A stretch of DNA of 64,000 nt, from contig NZ_CP029287.2 in NCBI RefSeq assembly GCF_003201675.2, forward strand, positions 434,001 through 498,000. The letters are read 5' to 3'. The notes under the pieces were generated by a model. The model was not told the origin of the DNA, did no database searches, and was given only the letters and a program-made list of their open reading frames with translations. Shown piece by piece: positions 54,139 to 61,956 of the stretch (positions are counted from its first letter, which is position 1; the number at the start of each line of letters is the position of its first letter). Source of the stretch: Metallosphaera hakonensis JCM 8857 = DSM 7519 (lineage in GTDB: Archaea > Thermoproteota > Thermoprotei_A > Sulfolobales > Sulfolobaceae). A program made the position numbers and the translations under genes.

Positions 54139-55408
54139 GAGAGTGTCCCGAACGCAAATAATTGAATAAATCTATGTACAAGTTCGTGGAGAATTTTTCA
54201 GAAGAGAAGATAAATTGGTGAGAAATTTTGAATTTTCTTTTGACGTTAAAGGTCGCGTAATACTTATAGGGAACCGGGACGTTGTAATACCGATCGATAT
54301 GAAACCGTGGATACAATACTACAACGGTCCGGTTCCCTACGAATACTTGTCATCGTGGCATAAAACTCTTGTGAAGATGAACTACATGTTGGTCACGTCG
54401 GAGATGTTGTCGCGTCTAGATGACTTCGTGTTGAGGGCGTTGATAGTCATGGTCGTGTGGAGGTGTTCCTACAGGAACGTGCGGAGCTTCTACATGACTG
54501 ACGTGGTGGTAAGGTGGTTCCTAGGGGAGTGCAAGTCCAAGTCGGAGATCCACAGGAGAAGGGATTTAGAGAAGTGTTCAAGGAGGCCTTCAAGGAACAT
54601 GTAAAGGAGTTGGAGGGGAAGTTGAGCGCGCTAACTGACTACCTGCCCAGTAGTGCGTTATATGGGAAGGTCTGGAAACTTTGGGCTGTGGACTCCTTCA
54701 TAATCGAGGTCCCCTTCGGGAAGAGGAACAGGGAGACCTTGAAGAAGAAGATCCAGCTGAGCCTGAAGCAGAGGAAGTACAGGGACTTGCCCAAGTTGCT
54801 CTACCAATTCGTGAACTGCAAGATAAGCAGGAGGTTCAAGGGCGAGTTCACCAAGAAGAGGAATCGAAGTTACTTCGGCTTTAAGGTCTTCATAGCGATA
54901 TCGCCTACCATGTTGGTCCACGAGATTCGGGTGAAACTAACTTCCCTGACAACGAGGTCGACTTCTTCCTAAGCGGTTACAAGATAGCCGACAGGGGATT
55001 CGTGGGGAAAACGTCGACCTGGTTGATCTTCCCCAGTTTCAGGAGGCACGTGGAGTTCTTCGGGACCTTCCTGAAGAACTACTGGAGACCCTACGCGGTT
55101 GACAGGGAGATGACCGAACTCTTCGTCTACGTCATCGCGTTGATCTACAACTCCTCGATGTACACCTCGGTCCTGTCTAGGGTCCCCGAGACTCAGCTTA
55201 CCCATTGACTTCTCGCGCGATTCGAGTGGGGTAGTGAGGGGTATGTTGAAAATTCTTTTTTTCTCCACAATTGGTTAATTTACCTTACAGTATAAGATAG
55301 ATCTTCAGTTACACTGAAAGATATAACTGTATTTCATCCTTGAAATCTTATAATATTATATTTCTCTCTTGATATTTTTATTCAATTATTTGCGTTCGGG
55401 ACACTCTC
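54139..55408 (+). mobile_element. ISA copy 5 (1270 bp), degenerate
   Basis: TTGA duplication (54135-54138, 55409-55412). Carries small deletions relative to copy 4 but the same variant middle block. Confidence 0.9.
54215..55208 (+). pseudogene. ISA transposase, copy 5, three frames
   Basis: Frame shifts near 54560 (bases lost at HRRAKGF) and near 54940, plus a small in-frame loss near 55025, break the 334-residue protein into 54215-54604, 54514-54972 and 55002-55208. The middle matches copy 4 (KLLYQFVNCKISRRFKGEFT), not copies 1-3. Confidence 0.88.
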
Positions 55409-56101
55409 TTGAGGAGTTAAGCAAAGTGATAGTTGGGCTATAGTAATAGTTGACGACACATTCGACCGCAAGCCCTACTCCGGAGTGAAGGGCGTAGCCA
55501 GTAAATACGGGAACTACTTCACATGGTGTTCCACACACGCTCGAGCCCGGCATACAAGACCTCACAATAGCCTTGTACGACCTAGCCACAGGGAAGAGCT
55601 ACTTGGTTGGCCATTCCCCTACACGACAAGAAAAATGTGGGAGAGCGGAATGGTGAGCGAATTCAAGATCGAGATGGCTGCGGAGATTATCGAGATCCTC
55701 AAAAGGCGTTTCCCCGTATGTAGGGTCGTTTTCGACTCATAGTCGGAGAAGTTGGTGAAGGGTAGTGTAGTTTCGGAATTGAAGTCTGATAGGAGACTTC
55801 TCAGGTCTTTGGAGGGAGCATTGGGGGTGGAGGGGCACCCCATGTCGGAGATCTCCCTCCAGGGTCTTATTTGGCCGACTTAACCCTAGGAGACCAAGTT
55901 ATTACTGTAGAGTTGTTAATACTCGTAATATAAAGATAATAGGCTCAACTTGTATTCCACTGACCTTAACTTGAGTGATGAGGAGATAGAGTAACTTGGA
56001 AGATTAGGTGGGAGATAGAGAAGTTACATAGGTACGTTAGGCCTTGGGTATGCAAGATTCCTCAAGAGGAAGAGGCTTCAGGGTTATCTGCTCCTCTTCG
56101 T

Positions 56102-57313
56102 CAGCACTTTCCTGAGTTTTACGCGAATTACGTAAATCTCACCTCCCCCTTTATAATGTTAAGTAATCCGCCGTAAATGTGTAAACAATGTTCGAAAAAT
56201 TCGTGCAATTCCTCAATACTTGAGATTCCGAGCTTCCGCATTGCGTTCCTCACGATTCTTGCGATAAGGGCGTGAAGGAACGCGAAACCCTCAAGCCTAT
56301 CTCTCCTCTTAAACGAGGTATCCTCAAGTCCTAAGGACTTAAGATCACGGTGGAACTTCTCAATATTCCACCTGCTCTTCCACTCCCTCAATATCTCGGA
56401 GGCTGAGAGTTTCAGGTTCGTTGAGTACACGTAGTTGATCGATCCAGTATTTTTAACCGCAACTAGCTTAACTTCTATTACGGAGGATCCTCTGGATATC
56501 TTGATAATGTACTCGCCCTCCGGCAAGTCCTTAACGTGTCTGCAACCCTCTACATCCACGTTAGGACTCGCGGAGACGAGTTCCAGGATCCTCCTGTTAC
56601 TCTTCAGTTCCGAGATCACGTTATCCGTCACGAGCTTCTCCGACCGGGAGTCAAATACAATCCTCTTAACGTTGAAGCGGAACTTGAGGTAGTTAACCAC
56701 CTCGTAAACCATGTCTATCTTCGTGTTGAACTCCTTTCCAATTCCCATGTCAAGTAGCCTTCTGCTAGCGTAAGGAAGTGCACACACAGGGGAAGTTCCC
56801 CCCTCGCTGTCAACGAGAATTACCGTGAGGAAACTGACTCCGGCCTCGAACCTCTTATGTTCATTACACCAAGCTGCGTAATTTCCGAAGTTGCTTACCG
56901 AGTTCCTTAACCTCGCGTAGGGCTTGTGGGAGAAAGTATCATCTATCAAAATCGTCACGGGTCCTTTGATTTGCTCCTTGAGGAGCTCTAGGTATTTCCT
57001 CCACTTTCCCTCCAGCTTCCCAAGAACCTTCAACGCATTCTCATAGTTAATTCCGAACTCCCTCGAGATCCTCATTACGCTAGATCTTCCCTCAAGCAGA
57101 GCGTAAAAGACGAACGAAAGGAAGATCTTCTCGCTTACTCCGCTTCTCTTGAAGAGCTTCGCGATATCCTTAACCTCACTCAAGATCTCCTTAACGAGTC
57201 TCTTGAACTTCGTCTCTAGTTCAAACATGTTAACTCAATATCGAAGTAGAAGTTAACAATTTAAAGGTAATACTAAAAATCACGTATTTCCCGAGAAACT
57301 CAGGAAAGTGCTG
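56102..57313 (-). mobile_element. IS4-like element, 1212 bp, intact
   Basis: Perfect 18-bp inverted ends CAGCACTTTCCTGAGTTT, with a 5-bp duplication TTCGT (56097-56101, 57314-57318). Inserted in ISB copy 2. Confidence 0.9.
56128..57228 (-). CDS. IS4-like DDE transposase, intact relative of ISB
   Basis: 366 residues: HTH-containing N-terminus (FGINYENALKVLGKLEGKWR), catalytic D in VTILIDDTFSHKPYARL, D in VKRIVFDSRSEKLV and E in WKSRWNIEKFHRDLKSLGLE. It is the complete homologue used here to align the broken ISB genes, at perhaps 35-40% identity by eye. Probably active. Confidence 0.88.
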   Translation of the reverse strand: MFELETKFKRLVKEILSEVKDIAKLFKRSGVSEKIFLSFVFYALLEGRSSVMRISREFGINYENALKVLGKLEGKWRKYLELLKEQIKGPVTILIDDTFSHKPYARLRNSVSNFGNYAAWCNEHKRFEAGVSFLTVILVDSEGGTSPVCALPYASRRLLDMGIGKEFNTKIDMVYEVVNYLKFRFNVKRIVFDSRSEKLVTDNVISELKSNRRILELVSASPNVDVEGCRHVKDLPEGEYIIKISRGSSVIEVKLVAVKNTGSINYVYSTNLKLSASEILREWKSRWNIEKFHRDLKSLGLEDTSFKRRDRLEGFAFLHALIARIVRNAMRKLGISSIEELHEFFEHCLHIYGGLLNIIKGEVRFT

Positions 57314-57639
57314 TTCGTGATGGTGGTTAACACGGCCAGAGATTTGATCAGTTCCCTTAATCTGAGGGGTATGGAGGAACTTCTCCGGTTCGTTGAAATA
57401 CGTTTAGGGGGTGCTCTGGGTTTGATGAAAATCTTTAAACTGCATTAAAGTATAATAACTGCTATATAATGCTGTTGGCAGCACTTTATTTGCACAACTA
57501 CCATTTCTATTATCATTATTACAAATATTATTTCTGAAGAGATAATATACAAAAAGAGAAAGATTTTTAAATGTGTTTTCTATATCTTTTTATCGTGGTT
57601 TGCGAGAAGTGGATTTTCAGATTTTTAGTTAAGGGTGAG

Positions 57640-57903
57640 ATGGATAGGAAAGAGTTCATAGAATGGTTAAAAAGGAATTTCCCTCAATTGAAACTTCTAA
57701 GGCTTATTCTTGAAAAATTGGAGTTAATAAATGAAGATCCATTTAAGTACGCTAGGGAGAAGCTTGGAATAGATAAGTACGGAAACCCAATGTTCTCTAT
57801 AGAAGTTACGGGGGATATAAGAATACTTTACAGTGCGGATTCAAAAAATTGTGTAGTTTTTATTTGGGAGATCGGATCTCATAAGAAGGTTTATGGACGT
57901 TAG
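57640..57903 (+). CDS. RelE/ParE-superfamily toxin-like protein
   Basis: About 87 residues from the ATG at 57640 (GGTGAG just before it); longer in-frame starts at 57595 and 57571 are possible. The C-terminus GDIRILYSADSKNCVVFIWE then IGSHKKVYGR is the RelE core: basic R, a YS(A)D turn, a central strand and the terminal H-KKVY-R catalytic cluster. RelE toxins cleave mRNA on the ribosome. No upstream antitoxin is seen; a convergent small acidic frame overlaps its 3' end. Confidence 0.75.
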   Translation: MDRKEFIEWLKRNFPQLKLLRLILEKLELINEDPFKYAREKLGIDKYGNPMFSIEVTGDIRILYSADSKNCVVFIWEIGSHKKVYGR

Positions 57904-58012
57904 CCTTCTCTTCCTCTTCAATTTCTTTAATAGCCTCCTCAAATACTTCCCTTACTTCATTAAAGTCGCTGAATTCAACAAAAGTGTCTTCCCCTTTCTT
58001 CACAGTCTTCAT
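57860..58012 (-). CDS. Small acidic protein, candidate antitoxin
   Basis: 50 residues, too short for usual gene lists: MKTVKKGEDTFVEFSDFNEV, then an acidic helix (REVFEEAIKEIEEEEKAN). TATA-like CTTTAATAACC (about 58030-58040) lies about 25 bases before the ATG, the local leaderless geometry. It converges on and overlaps the toxin gene by 44 bases. The acidic helix could neutralise the basic toxin. Arrangement is unusual for RelBE, so confidence is moderate. Confidence 0.5.
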   Translation of the reverse strand: MKTVKKGEDTFVEFSDFNEVREVFEEAIKEIEEEEKANVHKPSYEIRSPK

Positions 58013-58160
58013 ATGTATAAACTTCTCACAGAGGTTATTAAAGCAATATGCTGATTGAATTTCTTCTCATTGAATTTTAAAAAATTGGATTAAAGAAAGG
58101 AATAGCACATATCTTAGGATCCCTCGCTTTCCAGTCTCGTTAGAAAAATTGAATAAACTC

Positions 58161-58212
58161 CCCAGTTAACTGAGAAAAATTGTTTGCCCAGTTGACTGGG
58201 CATTTATATTTA
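58161..58212 (+). promoter_or_regulatory. Orphan promoter with two operator-like palindromes
   Basis: CCCAGTTAACTGAG (58161-58174) and CCCAGTTGACTGGG (58187-58200, perfect arms), 26 bp centre to centre, directly before a TATA box (TTTATATTTAAA, about 58202-58213). The gene that should follow has been replaced by an IS5-type fragment. Confidence 0.65.
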
Positions 58213-58244
58213 AACTTTTCGCATAAAGCTGCTTTGTGTATTGG

Positions 58245-58426
58245 TTCAATTTATTTCATGAGAATAATATAGTATAAATAGCTCTTCAGTAATTATTTAT
58301 ATTAATCTGGTCGTTAAGTCTTGACCTTGATCCCTGGAGCTCTCCCCACGACCTGGTTATGTAGGTCATCCAGGAGTAGACCCAAAACTTGAGCCTAGCC
58401 TCCACTACCTGACCGTGGAAACTCGT
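58245..58426 (-). mobile_element. 3' fragment of the IS5-type element
   Basis: Reverse-complementary to about 51410-51592 of the element at 50558 (the end of its transposase, RSWGELQGSRSRLNDQI, and its right tail). Cut by the element starting at 58427. Confidence 0.82.
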
Positions 58427-58828
58427 GAGACTGTCCGGAATCTAAAAAATTGAATTTTTATTGACGAGAATAAGTCGGTTCCTAGCGTTGATCTGGATTA
58501 AATTGAAGTAACACTTAAGTCAGAGGAGGAGAGGGTAGTACCATGGCGCGGACTTTAAGAGGAGTCCCAGACTTGATGTACTACCCTCTTCCCCCAAGGG
58601 AGGATATGCCGTGGAGGGAAAAATGGTTAACGGAGATCAAACCCGTGCTGGACGCCATGGATTTGGAGAGGTTTCTGGGAGAGGGCGAGCTGGTTTACCT
58701 GAAGTTGTTAATCGTCATGGTGCTCTACTCCTGTTCCTATAGGGAAGCGGTGAAAATGGTCAACGTGAACGTGGTCGTGGCATGGTTCGTGGGGAAGAAG
58801 GTGGGTAAGAGCACGTTGGAGAGTACCC

Positions 58829-60127
58829 GAGAAAAATGTGTACAATGACTTATAAACCTTCATCTCACTCGCCTCCATTGAACTGCACCTCGAAGATCTG
58901 CCTGAGCCTATAGCTGTGTGACTTCACTGCAGAGTTCACGTGCTTCTCCCAGTGCTCCTCCAGGTTCGACGCTATGACGAAGAGAGTAGTGTCCAGCGAC
59001 TCCTGCGAGGAGAAGTAGCTCAAGGACCTCTCGTTCCTTACGTAGGAGAAGAACGACTCACAACTGTTGTTGGTGTAGATTGAGGTCCTAACTTCCCTGG
59101 GGTAGTTCAGGAAGGCCACGTAGTTCTCAGCTCTCTCCGCTATGTACTTGCCGTAACTTGCTCTCCTCTTGGAGACGAACTCGGAGATCTCCCCCACGAC
59201 CTTCCTACCACATTCCGCGTCCCTGCAGGTCTTGAGATCCTTCATGTGCTCCTTGATGGAGCTCGCGTCCTCCTTGGGTAGGTTCCTATACAGGTCCCTC
59301 TCAAAGTGCACCAGGCAGAGCTGATGCCTTGAGGAGGGGAAGTACTTGGAGATCAGCTCGTGGAGTCCCCTGAAGTCGTCCGTGACGAAGAGGGAAACGC
59401 GGGAGAGGCCTCTCTCCACAAGGTTCTGCAAAACCTCGTTCCATCCCTTGAGGTCCTCCGCTCCCTCCCTCACGGTCAGGTTGAGCACGGTCTTCCTTCC
59501 CTCGAAGTCCACCCCCAGCACCAAGTAGACCGAGTACGTAACTATCTTTCCCGCTTCGTTTCTGACCTTCGCGTGATACACGTCCATGAACGCGGCGAAG
59601 GTCTCCTCCCCTATCTCCCTGGTCCTATAGTCCTTCATGAACTGCGCCATCCTAGATGCTATCTGGTCCACTGCGGTCCCCGTCACTCCAGCCTCCCTTA
59701 GCACTTCCCTCACTTCCTCCTTGGAGTATCCCTTCGCCAGGAGCTTGATCACGAGCTCGTCGTATTCCCCCGACCTCCTCCACGCGTCTGGGAGTATCGA
59801 CGACCTGAACTGGCCCTTCCTGTCCCTTGGAACTTGTAGGTTCAAGCTCATGCCCAACACGTTGAACTGCCTGTCGTAGTACCCGTTGCCGTAGTTCCTC
59901 TCTCCGCTCTCCCTCTGCGACTTAAGGAACTGATCCCTCTCATTCATGACCTCCTGGATCGCGTCCTCCACCAACTTCTTCAGGCTGTCCTTTACTCCAC
60001 TCTCCTGGAACTCGCTGAGCATGCTCTCAACTGACGCGTTCATGGTATCACCCTCCTCTTTTCTCCCTTTAATATTACTCTTCATTTTTTACCACCTTTC
60101 CAACCATTTTTGTACACCATGTTTTGG
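58829..60127 (-). mobile_element. IS256-family element, about 1.3 kb
   Basis: GTACCC occurs at both junctions (58823-58828 and 60129-60134), consistent with a target duplication of 6 bp or slightly more. Ends share GTGTACA near each terminus. Exact boundaries are approximate. Confidence 0.75.
58865..60043 (-). CDS. IS256 (mutator-type) transposase
   Basis: About 392 residues from the ATG at 60043, which has GGTGAT a few bases upstream; a start at 60085 is possible. DDE residues: D in FAAFMDVYHAKVRN, D in SLFVTDDFRGLHELI, and E in TNNSCESFFSYVRNERSLS. The LCLVHFERDLYRN segment is the family's C/H motif. Intact and probably active. Confidence 0.9.
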   Translation of the reverse strand: MNASVESMLSEFQESGVKDSLKKLVEDAIQEVMNERDQFLKSQRESGERNYGNGYYDRQFNVLGMSLNLQVPRDRKGQFRSSILPDAWRRSGEYDELVIKLLAKGYSKEEVREVLREAGVTGTAVDQIASRMAQFMKDYRTREIGEETFAAFMDVYHAKVRNEAGKIVTYSVYLVLGVDFEGRKTVLNLTVREGAEDLKGWNEVLQNLVERGLSRVSLFVTDDFRGLHELISKYFPSSRHQLCLVHFERDLYRNLPKEDASSIKEHMKDLKTCRDAECGRKVVGEISEFVSKRRASYGKYIAERAENYVAFLNYPREVRTSIYTNNSCESFFSYVRNERSLSYFSSQESLDTTLFVIASNLEEHWEKHVNSAVKSHSYRLRQIFEVQFNGGE

Positions 60128-60239
60128 GGTACCCCCTCGCGACCTCAAGGAAGTACAGGGGGAGTTGGGGCATGAAGCGGGGCAAAGCCTACTACGGTCA
60201 TAAGGTATGCAACCTTGTGGAGAGGAAAACTAACCTGGT

Positions 60240-60307
60240 TAGTGTTTCCAGTAAGTATTTGACCTAGACATCTCTTGTCCCTAGCTGAGAACTTGTCAGA
60301 AACACTA
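60240..60307. mobile_element. MITE, TAGTRTTTCC-type, 68 bp
   Basis: Flanked by GT (60238-60239, 60308-60309). Excision with one GT restores KTNLVRDFKVGLANLSD in the ISA-family remnant. Inverse orientation to 14539-14606, nearly identical sequence. Confidence 0.9.
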
Positions 60308-60563
60308 GTGAGGGACTTCAAGGTAGGGTTAGCGAACCTCAGCGACCTCAAGTTCTCCTTCCCCAAGGACAAGCTCATGGGGGACAGGGCGTGGTCCTCG
60401 AGGAAGGACGTCCTGGTCAAGGGAGTGAGCGCTGCGAGACTACCTGTGGAGGGGAGCGGTGTGAGGATCAGGGAAGGCGTGGCGTCTTCGACCACCGAGA
60501 GGGGAGAGGCGTTCAGTATTTAAATGTTTCGGGTCAAGTTCGAGCATAGTGTTAGCTAAGCTT

Positions 60564-60592
60564 GTCGCGTGGGTCCTTTCAACCCACGCGAC
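60564..60592. other. Perfect 11-bp hairpin downstream of the IS110 gene
   Basis: GTCGCGTGGGT and ACCCACGCGAC around a 7-base loop. It lies just past the transposase stop on the minus strand. It could terminate transcription or be part of the element's end. Confidence 0.6.
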
Positions 60593-60605
60593 GATTAGGG
60601 GAGGG

Positions 60606-61673
60606 TCACCTGGGCTCGTAGGGCTTGTTGTTGTACCATACGCTCCATACGATCCTGGCCAGCTTCCTTGCTAGGGCGGTGTAGAGCTTCTTTCCCCTCA
60701 GTCTCTCCCTGTGGGACTCGTGGAACTTGAGGAGGGTCGGGTTCCTGGAGTAGTTCATTTGAGCCAGGAAGTAGAAGAGGCTCCTCAAGTGCCTGTCTCC
60801 CCTCCTGGAGATCCCCTTACTTATCGTGGCCTTACCGCTCCTCTCCACCACAGGGTCCAGGCAGTGGGCGACGAAGGACTCGGGTTTTGGGAAGCGCTTG
60901 ATGTCCTCTACTACGCCCAGGATTATGCCCGCAGCCAGCTTACCCACTCCGGGTATGGTGAGCAGGACGTGGTTCTCGGGCACCATGCCTTCAATCTTCT
61001 CTTGAACTCGCCTCAACTCCTCCCTAACCTCTAGGAGGACCTTGGACAACGCCCTTATCTCCTCCAGCACCGAGTCCGTGTACTCGAGACGGTACAACTG
61101 TAGTTCGGAGAAGTCTCCCCTGGAGAACCTCTCCAACCTCTCCTGACTCACCCCGTCGTCGTCGCTCACCAGGAACAACGCCCTCCTCAACCTGTTCCTG
61201 AACTTTACCTCCACGTCCTTCAAGAACAGGTAGAGCGAAACAGACTCCCTCAACGGGTTGTGCACGTATTCCCTCGCCTCATCCACCATGTGCTCCAGTT
61301 TCTTGTCGTAAAAATCGGTTTTCTTCCCCCTCAAGTCCTTCTCCCTGAAGAGGACGTTGGGACCAACCTGGAGCACCTTGACCCCTCTCTCCTTGAAGTA
61401 CTGAGAAGGCCTCACTGAGTACACTCCGCTGGGCTCGAGGACTACGACCTCCGGCCTCATCTCCATTATCCTCTCGTAACCTTCCCTGTCGTTCCTGTAC
61501 TTCCTCACCCTCCCCTTGCTTGTCACGAGACTTTCCTTGGAGACGTCTATCCCCAACACCCCTACCCTAACGTCACACCTATATCCGTGAACTTTGTCAC
61601 ACTGTTCAGTCCGACGGTAGGGGTAAGTCACGCCTCTCCCCGAAGACTTAGCTTCAGTCGTGAAGTCGACCAT
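60606..61673 (-). CDS. IS110-family transposase (DEDD recombinase)
   Basis: 355 residues. The RuvC-like N-terminus has D in GVLGIDVSKESLV, E in VVVLEPSGVYSV, and DEDD partner residues in GKKTDFYDKKLEHMV. The C-terminal Tnp20 domain has LLTIPGVGKLAAGIILG and KGISRRGDRHLRSLFYFLA with the nucleophilic serine region. IS110 elements insert without duplications, guided by a bridge RNA made from noncoding sequence. The true start may be nearer RVGVLGID than 61673. Confidence 0.88.
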   Translation of the reverse strand: MVDFTTEAKSSGRGVTYPYRRTEQCDKVHGYRCDVRVGVLGIDVSKESLVTSKGRVRKYRNDREGYERIMEMRPEVVVLEPSGVYSVRPSQYFKERGVKVLQVGPNVLFREKDLRGKKTDFYDKKLEHMVDEAREYVHNPLRESVSLYLFLKDVEVKFRNRLRRALFLVSDDDGVSQERLERFSRGDFSELQLYRLEYTDSVLEEIRALSKVLLEVREELRRVQEKIEGMVPENHVLLTIPGVGKLAAGIILGVVEDIKRFPKPESFVAHCLDPVVERSGKATISKGISRRGDRHLRSLFYFLAQMNYSRNPTLLKFHESHRERLRGKKLYTALARKLARIVWSVWYNNKPYEPR

Positions 61674-61679
61674 GTTCCC

Positions 61680-61706
61680 AGTTGGGGAGTATTATCCTCC
61701 CCAACT
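61680..61706. other. Perfect 10-bp hairpin upstream of the IS110 gene
   Basis: AGTTGGGGAG and CTCCCCAACT around a 7-base loop, immediately 5' of the transposase start on the minus strand. The stretch from here to about 61850 is noncoding and could hold the bridge RNA of this element. No structure was computed. Confidence 0.5.
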
Positions 61707-61956
61707 AATTAACCTATATAGGTCGTGGAGGTCTTCTTCCTGAACCTCTATCGCGACCTCGAGGTACTCCTGACCAGGATCAGGACTAAGATCGCGATCA
61801 ATTGACGTACGCCTCCTCGAGATCCTCCTCAGCCAGGGGCATTGAAAAATTTATCTCAAAATTGTACAATTATTTCTATATGATCTGAAGAATATAGATT
61901 ATATTACTCGTTATAGTTAAATTTTATACATAATTACATGAAATGAAATATTATAG

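Larger units (their letters stand above)
53900..57448 (+). pseudogene. ISB transposase, copy 2, broken
   Basis: N-terminus (KELDVARSKFIKSFNYQVGI to LEDLEDTWSDYL) before ISA copy 5, then a decayed middle from 55409 (VDDTFDRKPYSGVKGV, several frameshifts and stops) and, after the nested 1212-bp element, the C-terminal ARDLISSLNLRGMEELLRFV and GLMKIFKLH. Pieces align with the other ISB copy at 26403/16954/15172. Confidence 0.82.
53815..57463 (+). mobile_element. ISB copy 2, decayed, with two nested elements
   Basis: Left end CAGTTATTCTACTTTTCC near 53815 and right end AAAGTATAATAACTG near 57462. ISA copy 5 (54139-55408) and a 1212-bp element (56102-57313) lie inside. Removing both leaves about 1.17 kb, the size of a single IS4-type element. 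Confidence 0.8.
58427..60523 (+). pseudogene. ISA-family element remnant with broken transposase
   Basis: Left end GAGACTGTCCGGAATCTAAA resembles ISA and the 213-bp MITEs, so this is a likely parent family. The transposase N-terminus (58543-58828; MVLYSCSYREAVKMVNVNVV) stops at an IS256 insertion and resumes at about 60128 with KRGKAYYGHKVCNLVERKTN, a MITE, then RDFKVGLANLSDLKFSFPKD and DRAWSSRKDV, aligning with the ISA SYFGFKVF...DRGF part. A large internal stretch including the first catalytic aspartate is missing. Confidence 0.75.
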
